The translations under genes and the position numbers were made by a program. Shown here one piece after another: positions 8,372-15,298 of a stretch of DNA of 26,370 bases. Below the pieces are notes generated by a model. It worked only from the letters and a program-made list of their open reading frames with translations, was not told where the DNA came from and did not search any database. The stretch comes from CAXMST01 sp964196325 (GTDB lineage Bacteria > Actinomycetota > Thermoleophilia > Solirubrobacterales > 70-9): contig CAXMST010000184.1 in assembly GCA_964196325.1 (NCBI GenBank), positions 1 through 26,370 of the forward strand, written 5' to 3'. The number at the start of each line of letters is the position of its first letter. Position 1 is the first letter of the stretch.

Positions 8372-9102
8372 GCTGCCTCGTCCACGGCGGTGAGCTGGTC
8401 GACGAAGTGGTCCTTGGCCGCGTAGATGTGACTCTTCATCACGGCGTCCGCACGCAGCGGGTCGCGGGCGCGGATCGCCTCGACGATCTCGCGGTGGTAG
8501 ACGACCGCGGCCTCTCGTTGGCGTTGCGAGGCCCAGAAATCCGACTTCCATGCCGCCGGGATCGCCACGAGCCTCTCGAGCACCGCCGCGATCCGCGTGT
8601 TGCCGCTGCCTACGATCACGGCCCGGTGGAAGCCCGTGTTGAGCGCCGCCAGCGCGCTCGCCTGGCCGTCGTAGCCGGGGCGGGCGGCCTCGAGCTCGAG
8701 CTCGGTGTGCAGGACGTCCAGCTCGTCGATTGCATCCGCGGCCATACTGGTCGCCGCGGTGCTCGCGCAGAACGCCTCGAGGATCGCTCGAAGCACGAGG
8801 ATCTCGTCGACGTCGGCCCGCGTCAGCTGGCGCACGACCGCGCCACGGTTCGGGGTCAACTCGACCAAGCCCTCTACGTCGAGTTGCAGCAATGCCTCTC
8901 GCACGGGCGTCCGAGAGACGCCGAGCAGGGTCGCAAGCTCGGCCTCCTTGAGCCTCGAGCCGGGCGGGTAGCCGCCCTCCAAAACCAGGCCGCGGAGGGC
9001 GTGGTAGGCGTGGCTCCCAGAGGCCCCGGCACCGGGCTCCTCGAGCTTGTCTGAGCGGGTGCCGGAGAGCGCCGCGTCGGGGCTGATTGTATGCGATGCC
9101 AC
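8368..9102 (-). CDS. GntR family transcriptional regulator, FCD (FadR-type) domain
   Basis: A 244-residue regulator. The N-terminal winged helix at residues 30-92 contains ELATLLGVSRTPVREAL, the GntR recognition helix. The C-terminal FCD ligand domain shows the metal-ligand pattern Asn155/His159 (LNTGFH), His203 (YHREI) and His225 (SHIYAA). Such regulators usually bind carboxylic acids. I chose GTG 9102, giving a normal family length; a TTG at 9159 would add 19 residues with no family resemblance. It is divergent from the SDR at 9215 and coupled to the CoA-transferase by a GTGA overlap. It probably controls both directions, and perhaps the wider island. Confidence 0.88.
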   Translation of the reverse strand: MASHTISPDAALSGTRSDKLEEPGAGASGSHAYHALRGLVLEGGYPPGSRLKEAELATLLGVSRTPVREALLQLDVEGLVELTPNRGAVVRQLTRADVDEILVLRAILEAFCASTAATSMAADAIDELDVLHTELELEAARPGYDGQASALAALNTGFHRAVIVGSGNTRIAAVLERLVAIPAAWKSDFWASQRQREAAVVYHREIVEAIRARDPLRADAVMKSHIYAAKDHFVDQLTAVDEAA

Positions 9103-9117
9103 CGATTCGGAGCATAC
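9089..9117. promoter_or_regulatory. Candidate operator, spaced inverted repeat at the regulator start
   Basis: GTATGC and GCATAC are separated by 17 bases and straddle the proposed GTG start of the GntR gene. The location suits autoregulation, but six-base arms are short and the spacing is wider than a usual FadR-type site, so support is weak. Confidence 0.25.
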
Positions 9118-9214
9118 CCAAAACGGGTCTAGGCGTGCTCTTGTCGATCTGGCATGCAACCAGGGGAAGGCCGTACGGTTTGTCTAGGAGCTTGATCTGA
9201 TTGAATGCTCGCCG

Positions 9215-9979
9215 ATGAGGCTTGAGGAAAAGCGGGCCCTGGTGACCGGCGCGGGGTCCGGGATCGGCCGGCATACCGCGCAGCGCTTCGCCCAGGAGGG
9301 GGCGGCGGTGATGTGCGCCGACCGGAACGGAGATACCGCCGCCGAGACCGCCGCCATGATCGCGGATTCGGGCGGCCGCGCCGGCTCCCTGCAGGCCGAC
9401 GTCACCGACGCCGCTCGGGTCACCTCGATGATCGCCGAGACCGTATCGGAGCTCGGCGGCCTCGACACCGTGATCAACAACGCCGGGGTGACGATCGTTG
9501 GCGCCGCGCACGATCTCGAAGAGAGCGACTGGGACAAGGAGCTCGATGTCAACCTGAAGAGCGTCTACCTGGTCTCGAAGGCCGCCTGGCCGCACCTCGA
9601 GCAGCACGGCGGCGGGTCGATCGCGTCGACCGCCTCGATCGCCGGGCTGCGCGCGATCCCCGACGATGCCGCCTACTGCGCCTCGAAGGCAGGCGTGATC
9701 ATGCTGACCAAGTGCATGGCGCTGGACGGCGCCGAGGCGGGGATCCGTGCCAACTGCGTCTGCCCCGGCTTCATCCAGACGCCGATGATCGACGGCTTCT
9801 TCGCTGATCAAGACGATCCCGAGGCGTCGCGGGAGGCGGCCATCGGTCTGCACCCGCTGGGCCGCCTCGGCGACCCACTCGACATCGCCGACGGTTTCGT
9901 CTATCTCGCATCCGACGACGCGCGCTGGGTGACCGGCACCGAGCTGGTCGTCGACGGCGGCCTCACCGCCGGCATCTAG
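9215..9979 (+). CDS. SDR family oxidoreductase (classical, likely NAD-dependent)
   Basis: A 254-residue classical SDR with TGAGSGIG at residues 11-18, NNAG at 88-91 and the catalytic Ser near 141, Tyr154 and Lys158 (YCASK). Asp36 after the second beta-strand (CADRN) suggests NAD preference, unlike the SDR at 1656, which has Arg in the matching region. The C-terminus has TELVVDGGLTAGI. The ATG has no strong ribosome site close by; a TAGGAG lies too far upstream. It is transcribed divergently from the GntR gene across 112 bases, so it is probably under that regulator. It faces the acyl-CoA dehydrogenase tail to tail. The substrate is unknown; an oxidative role in the island is inferred. Confidence 0.9.
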   Translation: MRLEEKRALVTGAGSGIGRHTAQRFAQEGAAVMCADRNGDTAAETAAMIADSGGRAGSLQADVTDAARVTSMIAETVSELGGLDTVINNAGVTIVGAAHDLEESDWDKELDVNLKSVYLVSKAAWPHLEQHGGGSIASTASIAGLRAIPDDAAYCASKAGVIMLTKCMALDGAEAGIRANCVCPGFIQTPMIDGFFADQDDPEASREAAIGLHPLGRLGDPLDIADGFVYLASDDARWVTGTELVVDGGLTAGI

Positions 9980-9996
9980 CCCGCCGCGGGCGAGCC

Positions 9997-10042
9997 AACT
10001 ACTCCCCTCTCGGGTAGTTTGGGCGCCCCCGCTTGGGGGGCG
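9997..10042. terminator. Two stacked hairpins between convergent genes
   Basis: The first hairpin (9997-10019) pairs AACTA-CCC with GGG-TAGTT across a short loop and ends in TTT on the + strand. The second (10024-10042) pairs CGCCCCC with GGGGGCG across a five-base loop. They fill the gap between the SDR stop and the acyl-CoA dehydrogenase stop, and are likely to end transcription from both sides. Confidence 0.6.
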
Positions 10043-10054
10043 GGAGCGTCGAGA

Positions 10055-11227
10055 CTAGTAGGACCGGGGTAGGCCGAGCACGTTCTGGGCGAGGAAGGCG
10101 AGGATCATGTTGGTCGAGATCGGGGCGACCTGGTAGAGGCGGGTCTCGCGGAACTTGCGCTCGACGTCGTACTCGCGCGCGAAGCCGGAGCCCCCGTGTG
10201 TGTCCAGGCAGGCGTTCGCCGCCTCCCAGGAGGCGTCGGCGGCGAGCAGCTTCGCCATGTTCGCCTCGGCGGCGCACTTCTCGCCGGCCTCGTACATCTC
10301 CGCTGCGCGCTCGACCATCAGGTTCGCCGCCTCGACCCTCGCGTGGGCCCACGCGAGGGGGAAGGCGACGCCCTGGTTCTTCCCGATCGGTCGGCCGAAG
10401 ACCTCGCGCTCGTTCGCATGCTTGGTCGCTCGCCCCAGGAACCAGCGGCCGTCGCCGATGCACTCGGCGGCGATCAGGATCCGCTCCGCATTCATCCCAT
10501 CGAGGATGTAGCGGAAGCCCATCCCCTCTTCGCCGATCCGGTTCTCCGCCGGAACCACGAGATCGTCGATGAACAGCTCGGTCGTGTTGTGATTGAGCAT
10601 CGTCTCGATCGGGACGATCCGCAGCTGCTTCTCGGGAGCCTCGCGAAGATCGACCACGAAGGTGGACAGGCCCCACCAGCGCCCATGCTCCTCGTCGGCG
10701 GGCGAGGTTCGGGCGAGCAACAGCATCAGGTCCGATTCGAGCGCTCGGGAGGTCCAGATCTTCTGTCCGGAGATTACGTAGTTGTCACCCTCACGGCGGG
10801 CGCGCGTGCGGATGCTGGTCGTGTCGAGGCCTGCGTCGGGCTCGGTCACAGCGAAGGCCTGCAGGCGCAGCTCGCCCGCGGCGATCTTGTGCAGGTAGCG
10901 CTCCTTCTGGGCGTCTGATCCGTGCCGAAGCAGGGTTCCCATGATGTACATCTGGGCGTGGCAGGCTCCCGCGTTGGCTCCCGAGCGGTTGATCTCCTCG
11001 AGGATCACGGCTGCCTCGGAGATGCTCAGGCCGGAGCCTCCGTACTCGGCAGGGATCAACGCGGCCAGCCAGCCGGCTTCGGTCAGGGCAGCGACGAACT
11101 CCTCCGGGTAGGCGTCGCGGCTGTCGACGTCGCGCCAATAGGGATCCCCGAAGCGCGCGTAGAGCTCGCGCACTCCGGAGCGCAGCTCATCCTTGGTGAC
11201 TCCCCCAGTGCCTGCTGTCGAGCCCAT
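10055..11227 (-). CDS. Acyl-CoA dehydrogenase family protein
   Basis: A 390-residue FAD flavoenzyme oxidising an acyl-CoA to the 2-enoyl-CoA. Family blocks are AFAVTEPDAGLDTTSIRT (residues 125-142), GQKIWTSRALESD (154-166), FGRPIGKNQGVAFPLA (278-293) and LDTHGGSGFAREY (341-353). Glu248 in NAERILIAAE sits just before Arg, the helix position used as catalytic base in isovaleryl-CoA dehydrogenase. The C-terminal LYQVAPIST lacks the Glu found in medium-chain enzymes. ATG 11227 follows a strong AAGGAG site seven bases away; the longer open frame to 11731 is antisense to the hydratase. It is divergent from that hydratase, so shared control is likely. Confidence 0.92.
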   Translation of the reverse strand: MGSTAGTGGVTKDELRSGVRELYARFGDPYWRDVDSRDAYPEEFVAALTEAGWLAALIPAEYGGSGLSISEAAVILEEINRSGANAGACHAQMYIMGTLLRHGSDAQKERYLHKIAAGELRLQAFAVTEPDAGLDTTSIRTRARREGDNYVISGQKIWTSRALESDLMLLLARTSPADEEHGRWWGLSTFVVDLREAPEKQLRIVPIETMLNHNTTELFIDDLVVPAENRIGEEGMGFRYILDGMNAERILIAAECIGDGRWFLGRATKHANEREVFGRPIGKNQGVAFPLAWAHARVEAANLMVERAAEMYEAGEKCAAEANMAKLLAADASWEAANACLDTHGGSGFAREYDVERKFRETRLYQVAPISTNMILAFLAQNVLGLPRSY

Positions 11228-11300
11228 CTGTCGACTCCTTCCTGGTCGCTCGCACGCTCGCCGCCCACCGCCGCGAGATCGCGAATCCGCGGTGGTCTTG

Positions 11301-11328
11301 TTGTCCAACATAGCCAATGTCCTACTAT
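11301..11328 (+). promoter_or_regulatory. Promoter of the hydratase operon, apparently leaderless
   Basis: TTGTCC (11301-11306) and TACTAT (11323-11328) are separated by 16 bases. Only eight bases follow before ATG 11337, so the transcript should begin at or within a base or two of the start codon. No ribosome site precedes the ATG, as expected. GTTG-TC-CAAC at 11300-11309 overlaps the -35 box and could be an operator arm. Confidence 0.6.
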
Positions 11329-11336
11329 CGCGATTG

Positions 11337-12620
11337 ATGCCCACCGGGCTGACCATGGCGCAGAAGATCCTCGGCTCCCACGGCGTCGAGGACGTCGTGC
11401 CGGGTGCGTTCGGCCGGGCAGCGGTGGACCTCGTGCTGGTCAATGAGGTTTCGGGCTCGCTCGCCCTGCGGGAGTTCGCGAAGATGGGAGCGGAGCGCGT
11501 CTTCGACCCGGCAAAGATCGCTCTGGTCGCCGACCACTTCGTCCCAGCCAAGGACGCGATCAGCGCCGAGTTGGTCGCAACCCTGCGACGCTTTGCCCGC
11601 GACCAGGAGATCGAGCAGTACTGGGAGGTTGGTGCCACGCAGGAGGCGGGGATCGAGCACACCCTGCTGGCCGAGGTCGGTCTGATCGCACCGGGGGAGT
11701 TCATCCCCGGAGGCGACTCCCACACCTGCACCTACGGGGCCTTCGGCGCCTTTGGGACCGGCATGGGATCGACCGACATCGCCGCCGCGATGGCGCTCGG
11801 CGAGGTCTGGGTCCGGGTTCCCGAATCGATCCAGGTCACCTACGAAGGGGTGCCCGGGCCCTACGTGACCGGCAAGGACCTGATCCTCGCCTACATCCGC
11901 TCGGCCGGGGTCTCGGGGGCGACCTACGCTTCGCTCGAGTTCGGGGGCGCAGCGGTGCGCGGGCTCAGTGTCGACGAGCGTATGGCGCTTTGCAATATGG
12001 CGGTCGAAGCCGGCGCCAAGACCGGCTTCGTCGCCGCCGACGAGGTCACCTTGGAGTGGCTCGAGGGCCGCGTCGAGGGCCGCGACGTGAGCCGCTTCGA
12101 CGCCGACCCCGACGCGGAGTACGCCGCGCGTGTCAGCCTCGATCTCGATGGGATGGGGCCGCTGGTCGCCTGCCCGCCCTCGCCGGGGAACGTGACCGAC
12201 GTCGCGGAGCTGGAGCCCGTACACGTCGATCAGGTCTACGTCGGCAACTGCGCCAACGGCACGCTCACCGACCTGCGCCAGCTCGCGCAGATGCTGGAGG
12301 GTCGGACGGTCGCCCCGGGCACCCGGCTGATCGTGGTCCCGGCGACCCAGGCGATCAAACGGCAGGCGCTGAGAGAGGGCATCATCGACACGGTGCTGGA
12401 GGCCGGGGGGATGGTCTCGGCGCCGACCTGTGGCGCCTGCTTCGGTGGGCACATGGGGATCATCGCCAAGGACGAGGTGGCGCTGGCGACGACCAACCGC
12501 AACTTCCGCGGCCGGATGGGCCACCACGAGTCACACGTGTATCTGGCCAACGCCTACGTCGCGGGGGCCGCCGCGGTCAGCGGTGAGATCATCGATCCGG
12601 CGCAGGTGCTGGGGCGATGA
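11337..12620 (+). CDS. LeuC/aconitase-type hydro-lyase, large subunit
   Basis: The 427-residue 4Fe-4S large subunit of a two-subunit hydro-lyase. The cluster cysteines are Cys305 (GNCANG), Cys365 and Cys368 (PTCGACFGG). GGDSHTCTYGAFGAFGTGMGSTD spans residues 126-147 and NRNFRGRMG is at 388-395. The length and split subunits match the archaeal LeuC/HacA/2,3-dimethylmalate dehydratase branch rather than the longer E. coli LeuC. After the RGRMG block it reads HHESHVYLANAYVAG, where leucine-pathway enzymes commonly have SPEAEVYLAS. It overlaps the small-subunit gene as ATGA and lies upstream of a C-C lyase operon, so hydration of a maleate- or methylmaleate-like acid is my preferred reading. Leucine synthesis is not excluded, but no leuA or leuB is present. 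Confidence 0.88.
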   Translation: MPTGLTMAQKILGSHGVEDVVPGAFGRAAVDLVLVNEVSGSLALREFAKMGAERVFDPAKIALVADHFVPAKDAISAELVATLRRFARDQEIEQYWEVGATQEAGIEHTLLAEVGLIAPGEFIPGGDSHTCTYGAFGAFGTGMGSTDIAAAMALGEVWVRVPESIQVTYEGVPGPYVTGKDLILAYIRSAGVSGATYASLEFGGAAVRGLSVDERMALCNMAVEAGAKTGFVAADEVTLEWLEGRVEGRDVSRFDADPDAEYAARVSLDLDGMGPLVACPPSPGNVTDVAELEPVHVDQVYVGNCANGTLTDLRQLAQMLEGRTVAPGTRLIVVPATQAIKRQALREGIIDTVLEAGGMVSAPTCGACFGGHMGIIAKDEVALATTNRNFRGRMGHHESHVYLANAYVAGAAAVSGEIIDPAQVLGR

Positions 12621-13135
12621 GCGGGACGATCGAGGGGCGGGTGGTCCGACTCGGCGACGACGTCAACACCGACAACATCCTCCCGGGGCCCTATCTGAAC
12701 CTCACCGATCCCGCCGAGCTCGGCGAGCACCTGTTGGAGACCTACGACACCGAGATCGCCGCTCGGGTGCAGCCCGGTGACGTGCTCGTCGCGGGCCTCA
12801 ATTTCGGCATGGGCTCCTCCCGGGAGCAGGCCCAGGTGGCGCTGCAGGCGCGCGGGGTGGCCGCGATCGTCGCGGCTGGATTCGCCCGGATCTTTCTCCG
12901 CAACTGCATCAACGTCGGGCTCCCGGCGATCGAGAGCCCGCAGGCATCGGCCGCGCTGCGCGACGGCCAGACCGTGCGCATCGACCAGGCCGCGGGCTTG
13001 ATCGAGTGCGAGGGCCACAGCTGGCAGGTGCCGCCGCAGCCGCCGTTTCTCGAGGAGCTGATCGGGGCCGGGGGCCTGGTCCCCTGGGTCCGGCGGCAGC
13101 TGCGCGATGACACTAGCCGGCGGACTGGAAGGTAG
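12617..13135 (+). CDS. LeuD/aconitase-type hydro-lyase, small subunit
   Basis: A 172-residue swivel-domain partner of the preceding gene, joined to it by an ATGA overlap. GDDVNTDNILPG (residues 13-24) and GMGSSREQAQVAL (64-76) are the signature blocks, with AGFARIFLRNCINVG at 87-101. The substrate-recognition loop reads YLNLTD (26-31). From memory of this family, isopropylmalate isomerases have YLVYE and homoaconitases YLRTTD, so an Asn here replaces the specificity residue. This suggests neither classic substrate. The C-terminal tail is Arg-rich. A 105-base gap with a -10-like box separates it from hyuA2. Confidence 0.88.
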   Translation: MSGTIEGRVVRLGDDVNTDNILPGPYLNLTDPAELGEHLLETYDTEIAARVQPGDVLVAGLNFGMGSSREQAQVALQARGVAAIVAAGFARIFLRNCINVGLPAIESPQASAALRDGQTVRIDQAAGLIECEGHSWQVPPQPPFLEELIGAGGLVPWVRRQLRDDTSRRTGR

Positions 13136-13227
13136 TGATGTCCGACCTCGATTCCAGCGCTCCGGATTCTGCCGCCGCTCCGGCGCTGGGAGCGGGTTGC
13201 CGCCGACTGCAACCGACGCGGAACGTG

Positions 13228-13233
13228 TAGGGT
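13228..13233 (+). promoter_or_regulatory. -10-like box of the hyuA2 operon, apparently leaderless
   Basis: TAGGGT with seven bases between it and the hyuA2 ATG at 13241; no Shine-Dalgarno is present. This is the layout of leaderless actinobacterial genes. No convincing -35 lies at 16-18 bases. The box is identical to that before hyuA1. The rest of the 13136-13240 gap holds no gene. Confidence 0.5.
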
Positions 13234-13240
13234 CGCGAAT

Positions 13241-15298
13241 ATGTCCTACAGGCTCGGAGTTGACGTTGGCGGGACCTTCACGGACCTGCTCGTGCACGAC
13301 AGCGAATCGGGTGGCGTCTGGCTCGCCAAGACGCCCAGCACCCCGGCCGATCAGTCGCTCGGAGTGCTCGAGGGGATCCGGATGATCGGCAAGCAGGTCG
13401 GGATCGAGCCGAAGCAGCTGGATGCGATTCTGCACGGCACAACGGTCGCGACCAACGCCGTGCTCGAGAAGCGCGGCGCCAAGGTCGGCTTGATCGTCAC
13501 CAAGGGCTTTGGCCACATCCTGCACCTGGCGGAGGCCTGGACGCCCGGGCCCCTGTTTGGCTGGATGATCTACGAGAAGCCGGAGCCGCTGGTCGACTAC
13601 TCGGCGATCCGTGAGGTTGGGGAGCGGGTCGACGCGCACGGTGAGGTGGTTCGCGAGCTGGACGAGGCCGGCGCCCGCGTGGCGATCGAGTCGCTCCGGG
13701 ATGCCGGGGTCGAGGCGCTCACCGTCTCCCTGATCAACTCCTACGCCAACCCGGCCCATGAGCAGCAGATCGAGAAGCTGGTGGCCGAGCTGGCCCCGGA
13801 TCTACCCGCCTCCTTCTCCTCCCAGGTGATGCCCGAGTTTCGCGAGTACGAGCGCGCGGTCACCACCGCGATGAACGCCTACGTCGCCCCCGCCCTGAAG
13901 CTCTACCTGGGCAATCTTCGAAGCGGCCTTGCAGAGGGTGGCGCCACCTCCGAGCTCCAGGTGATCCGCTCAGACGGCGGTTTGATGAGCGTCGAGGCGG
14001 CGACCGAGATGCCGGTTCAAACAGTGCTCTCCGGTCCGGCCGGCGGCGTTCGCGGTGCGTCCTTCGTCGCCAAGCGGTCTGGCTTCGAGAGCATCCTCAC
14101 CTTCGATATGGGCGGCACCTCCACCGACGTGGCGGTCTGCCTCGGCGGCGTGCCGACGATCACCCGCGAGACCAAGGTCGGCGAGTTCCCGGTTCGCGCT
14201 CCCTCGGTCGAGGTCGAGTCGATCGGCGCCGGCGGCGGCTCGATCGCCCAGGTGATGGGGGCCACAGGGGGCATGCGCGTCGGGCCTGAGAGCGCCGGCG
14301 CCGATCCTGGTCCCGCGTGTTACGGGAGCGGGGGAACGTTGCCGACCGTGACCGACGCCAACGCGGTCCTCGGCCACCTCCCGCCCCGGCTTCTGGGCGG
14401 CGCGATGGAGCTCGACGTCGACGCCGCCACCGCGGCCGTCTCGAGCGTGGCCGAGCAGCTCGGGCTCGACGTGCACGCGACCGCGGAGGGAATCGTCCGC
14501 CTCGTCAACGAGAATATGCTCGGCGCCCTGCGGGTGGTGACCGTGCAGAAGGGTCTCTCGCCGAGCGATTTCGCGTTGGTCTCCTTCGGCGGCGCCGGCG
14601 GCCTACACGCCAACGCCCTCGCCAAGCTGCTCGGCTGTTACCCGATCATCGTCCCGCACGAGGCCGGCGTGCTCTCGGCCCTGGGCTTCGTTGCCTCCGA
14701 GATCAGCAACGAGTTCTCGCGCACCTTCATCCGCCAGACCGAGGATGTCACCGAGGGCGAGATCAGCTCGCAACTCGAGTCGCTCGCCGCGGAGGGCGTT
14801 GCCTGGCTCGGCGGCGAGGGCGTCCCCGAGGCCGACCGCAGCGTCGCCTACGCGATCGAGATGCGCTACCACCGGCAGGGCTATGAGATCCCGGTCGAGG
14901 TCGGGGCCGACGAGCTCTCGAGCCTCTCGATGCCGGCGCTCGCCGAACGCTTCACCAAGCTGCACCAGCAGCTCTACGGCTTCGGCCTCGACGGTGGTGC
15001 CGAGGTCGTCAACCTCCGGGCTCGGGCGGTCGGACGCGTTCCAGTTCCGGAGACCGAGCGCCAGGAGCCGGGCCCGGCGGATCCATCGCCGGCACAGCGC
15101 GGCACGCTCGCGGTCTTCACCGACGGGCAGCAGCGCGAGGTTCCGACCTACGAGCGCGACCAGCTGCGCGCCGGGATGGAGATCGGGGGCTACGCGATCG
15201 TCGAGCAGTACGACGCGACCACCGTGGTGCTGCCCGGCCACGTCGCGACCGTGGACCCCTGGCTGCAGATGGTGATCCGACCGGTGGAGGAGGCCTGA
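13241..15298 (+). CDS. hyuA: Hydantoinase/oxoprolinase family protein, HyuA (pair 2)
   Basis: A 685-residue ATP-binding A subunit, paralogous along its whole length to the HyuA at 4996-7056. Phosphate motifs are GVDVGGTFTD at residues 5-14, FDMGGTSTD near 285 and GAGGGSIAQ near 330; FGGAGGLHA follows near 455. AWTPGPLFGWMIYEKPEP matches the other copy's subgroup block. The C-terminal region (about 590-685) is most divergent, as expected if the pairs handle different substrates. It opens an operon with hyuB2 (TGATG overlap) and the lyase gene. The ATG is preceded by a -10 box but no ribosome site. Ring opening of a cyclic amide is the family norm; ATP-driven carboxylation, as in acetophenone carboxylase relatives, is possible. 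Confidence 0.93.
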   Translation: MSYRLGVDVGGTFTDLLVHDSESGGVWLAKTPSTPADQSLGVLEGIRMIGKQVGIEPKQLDAILHGTTVATNAVLEKRGAKVGLIVTKGFGHILHLAEAWTPGPLFGWMIYEKPEPLVDYSAIREVGERVDAHGEVVRELDEAGARVAIESLRDAGVEALTVSLINSYANPAHEQQIEKLVAELAPDLPASFSSQVMPEFREYERAVTTAMNAYVAPALKLYLGNLRSGLAEGGATSELQVIRSDGGLMSVEAATEMPVQTVLSGPAGGVRGASFVAKRSGFESILTFDMGGTSTDVAVCLGGVPTITRETKVGEFPVRAPSVEVESIGAGGGSIAQVMGATGGMRVGPESAGADPGPACYGSGGTLPTVTDANAVLGHLPPRLLGGAMELDVDAATAAVSSVAEQLGLDVHATAEGIVRLVNENMLGALRVVTVQKGLSPSDFALVSFGGAGGLHANALAKLLGCYPIIVPHEAGVLSALGFVASEISNEFSRTFIRQTEDVTEGEISSQLESLAAEGVAWLGGEGVPEADRSVAYAIEMRYHRQGYEIPVEVGADELSSLSMPALAERFTKLHQQLYGFGLDGGAEVVNLRARAVGRVPVPETERQEPGPADPSPAQRGTLAVFTDGQQREVPTYERDQLRAGMEIGGYAIVEQYDATTVVLPGHVATVDPWLQMVIRPVEEA

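Noticed and set aside
8372..9853. Apparent 490-residue N-terminal extension of the CoA-transferase
   Set aside because: The frame is open only because it passes through the GntR gene and antisense to the SDR. The family N-terminus begins right after GTG 8371.
11325..12527. 400-codon open frame on the - strand
   Set aside because: It is antisense to the LeuC-type subunit with its cluster cysteines; no motif in the translation.
12554..13759. 401-codon open frame on the - strand
   Set aside because: It runs antisense through the LeuD-type gene and into hyuA2, both well supported.
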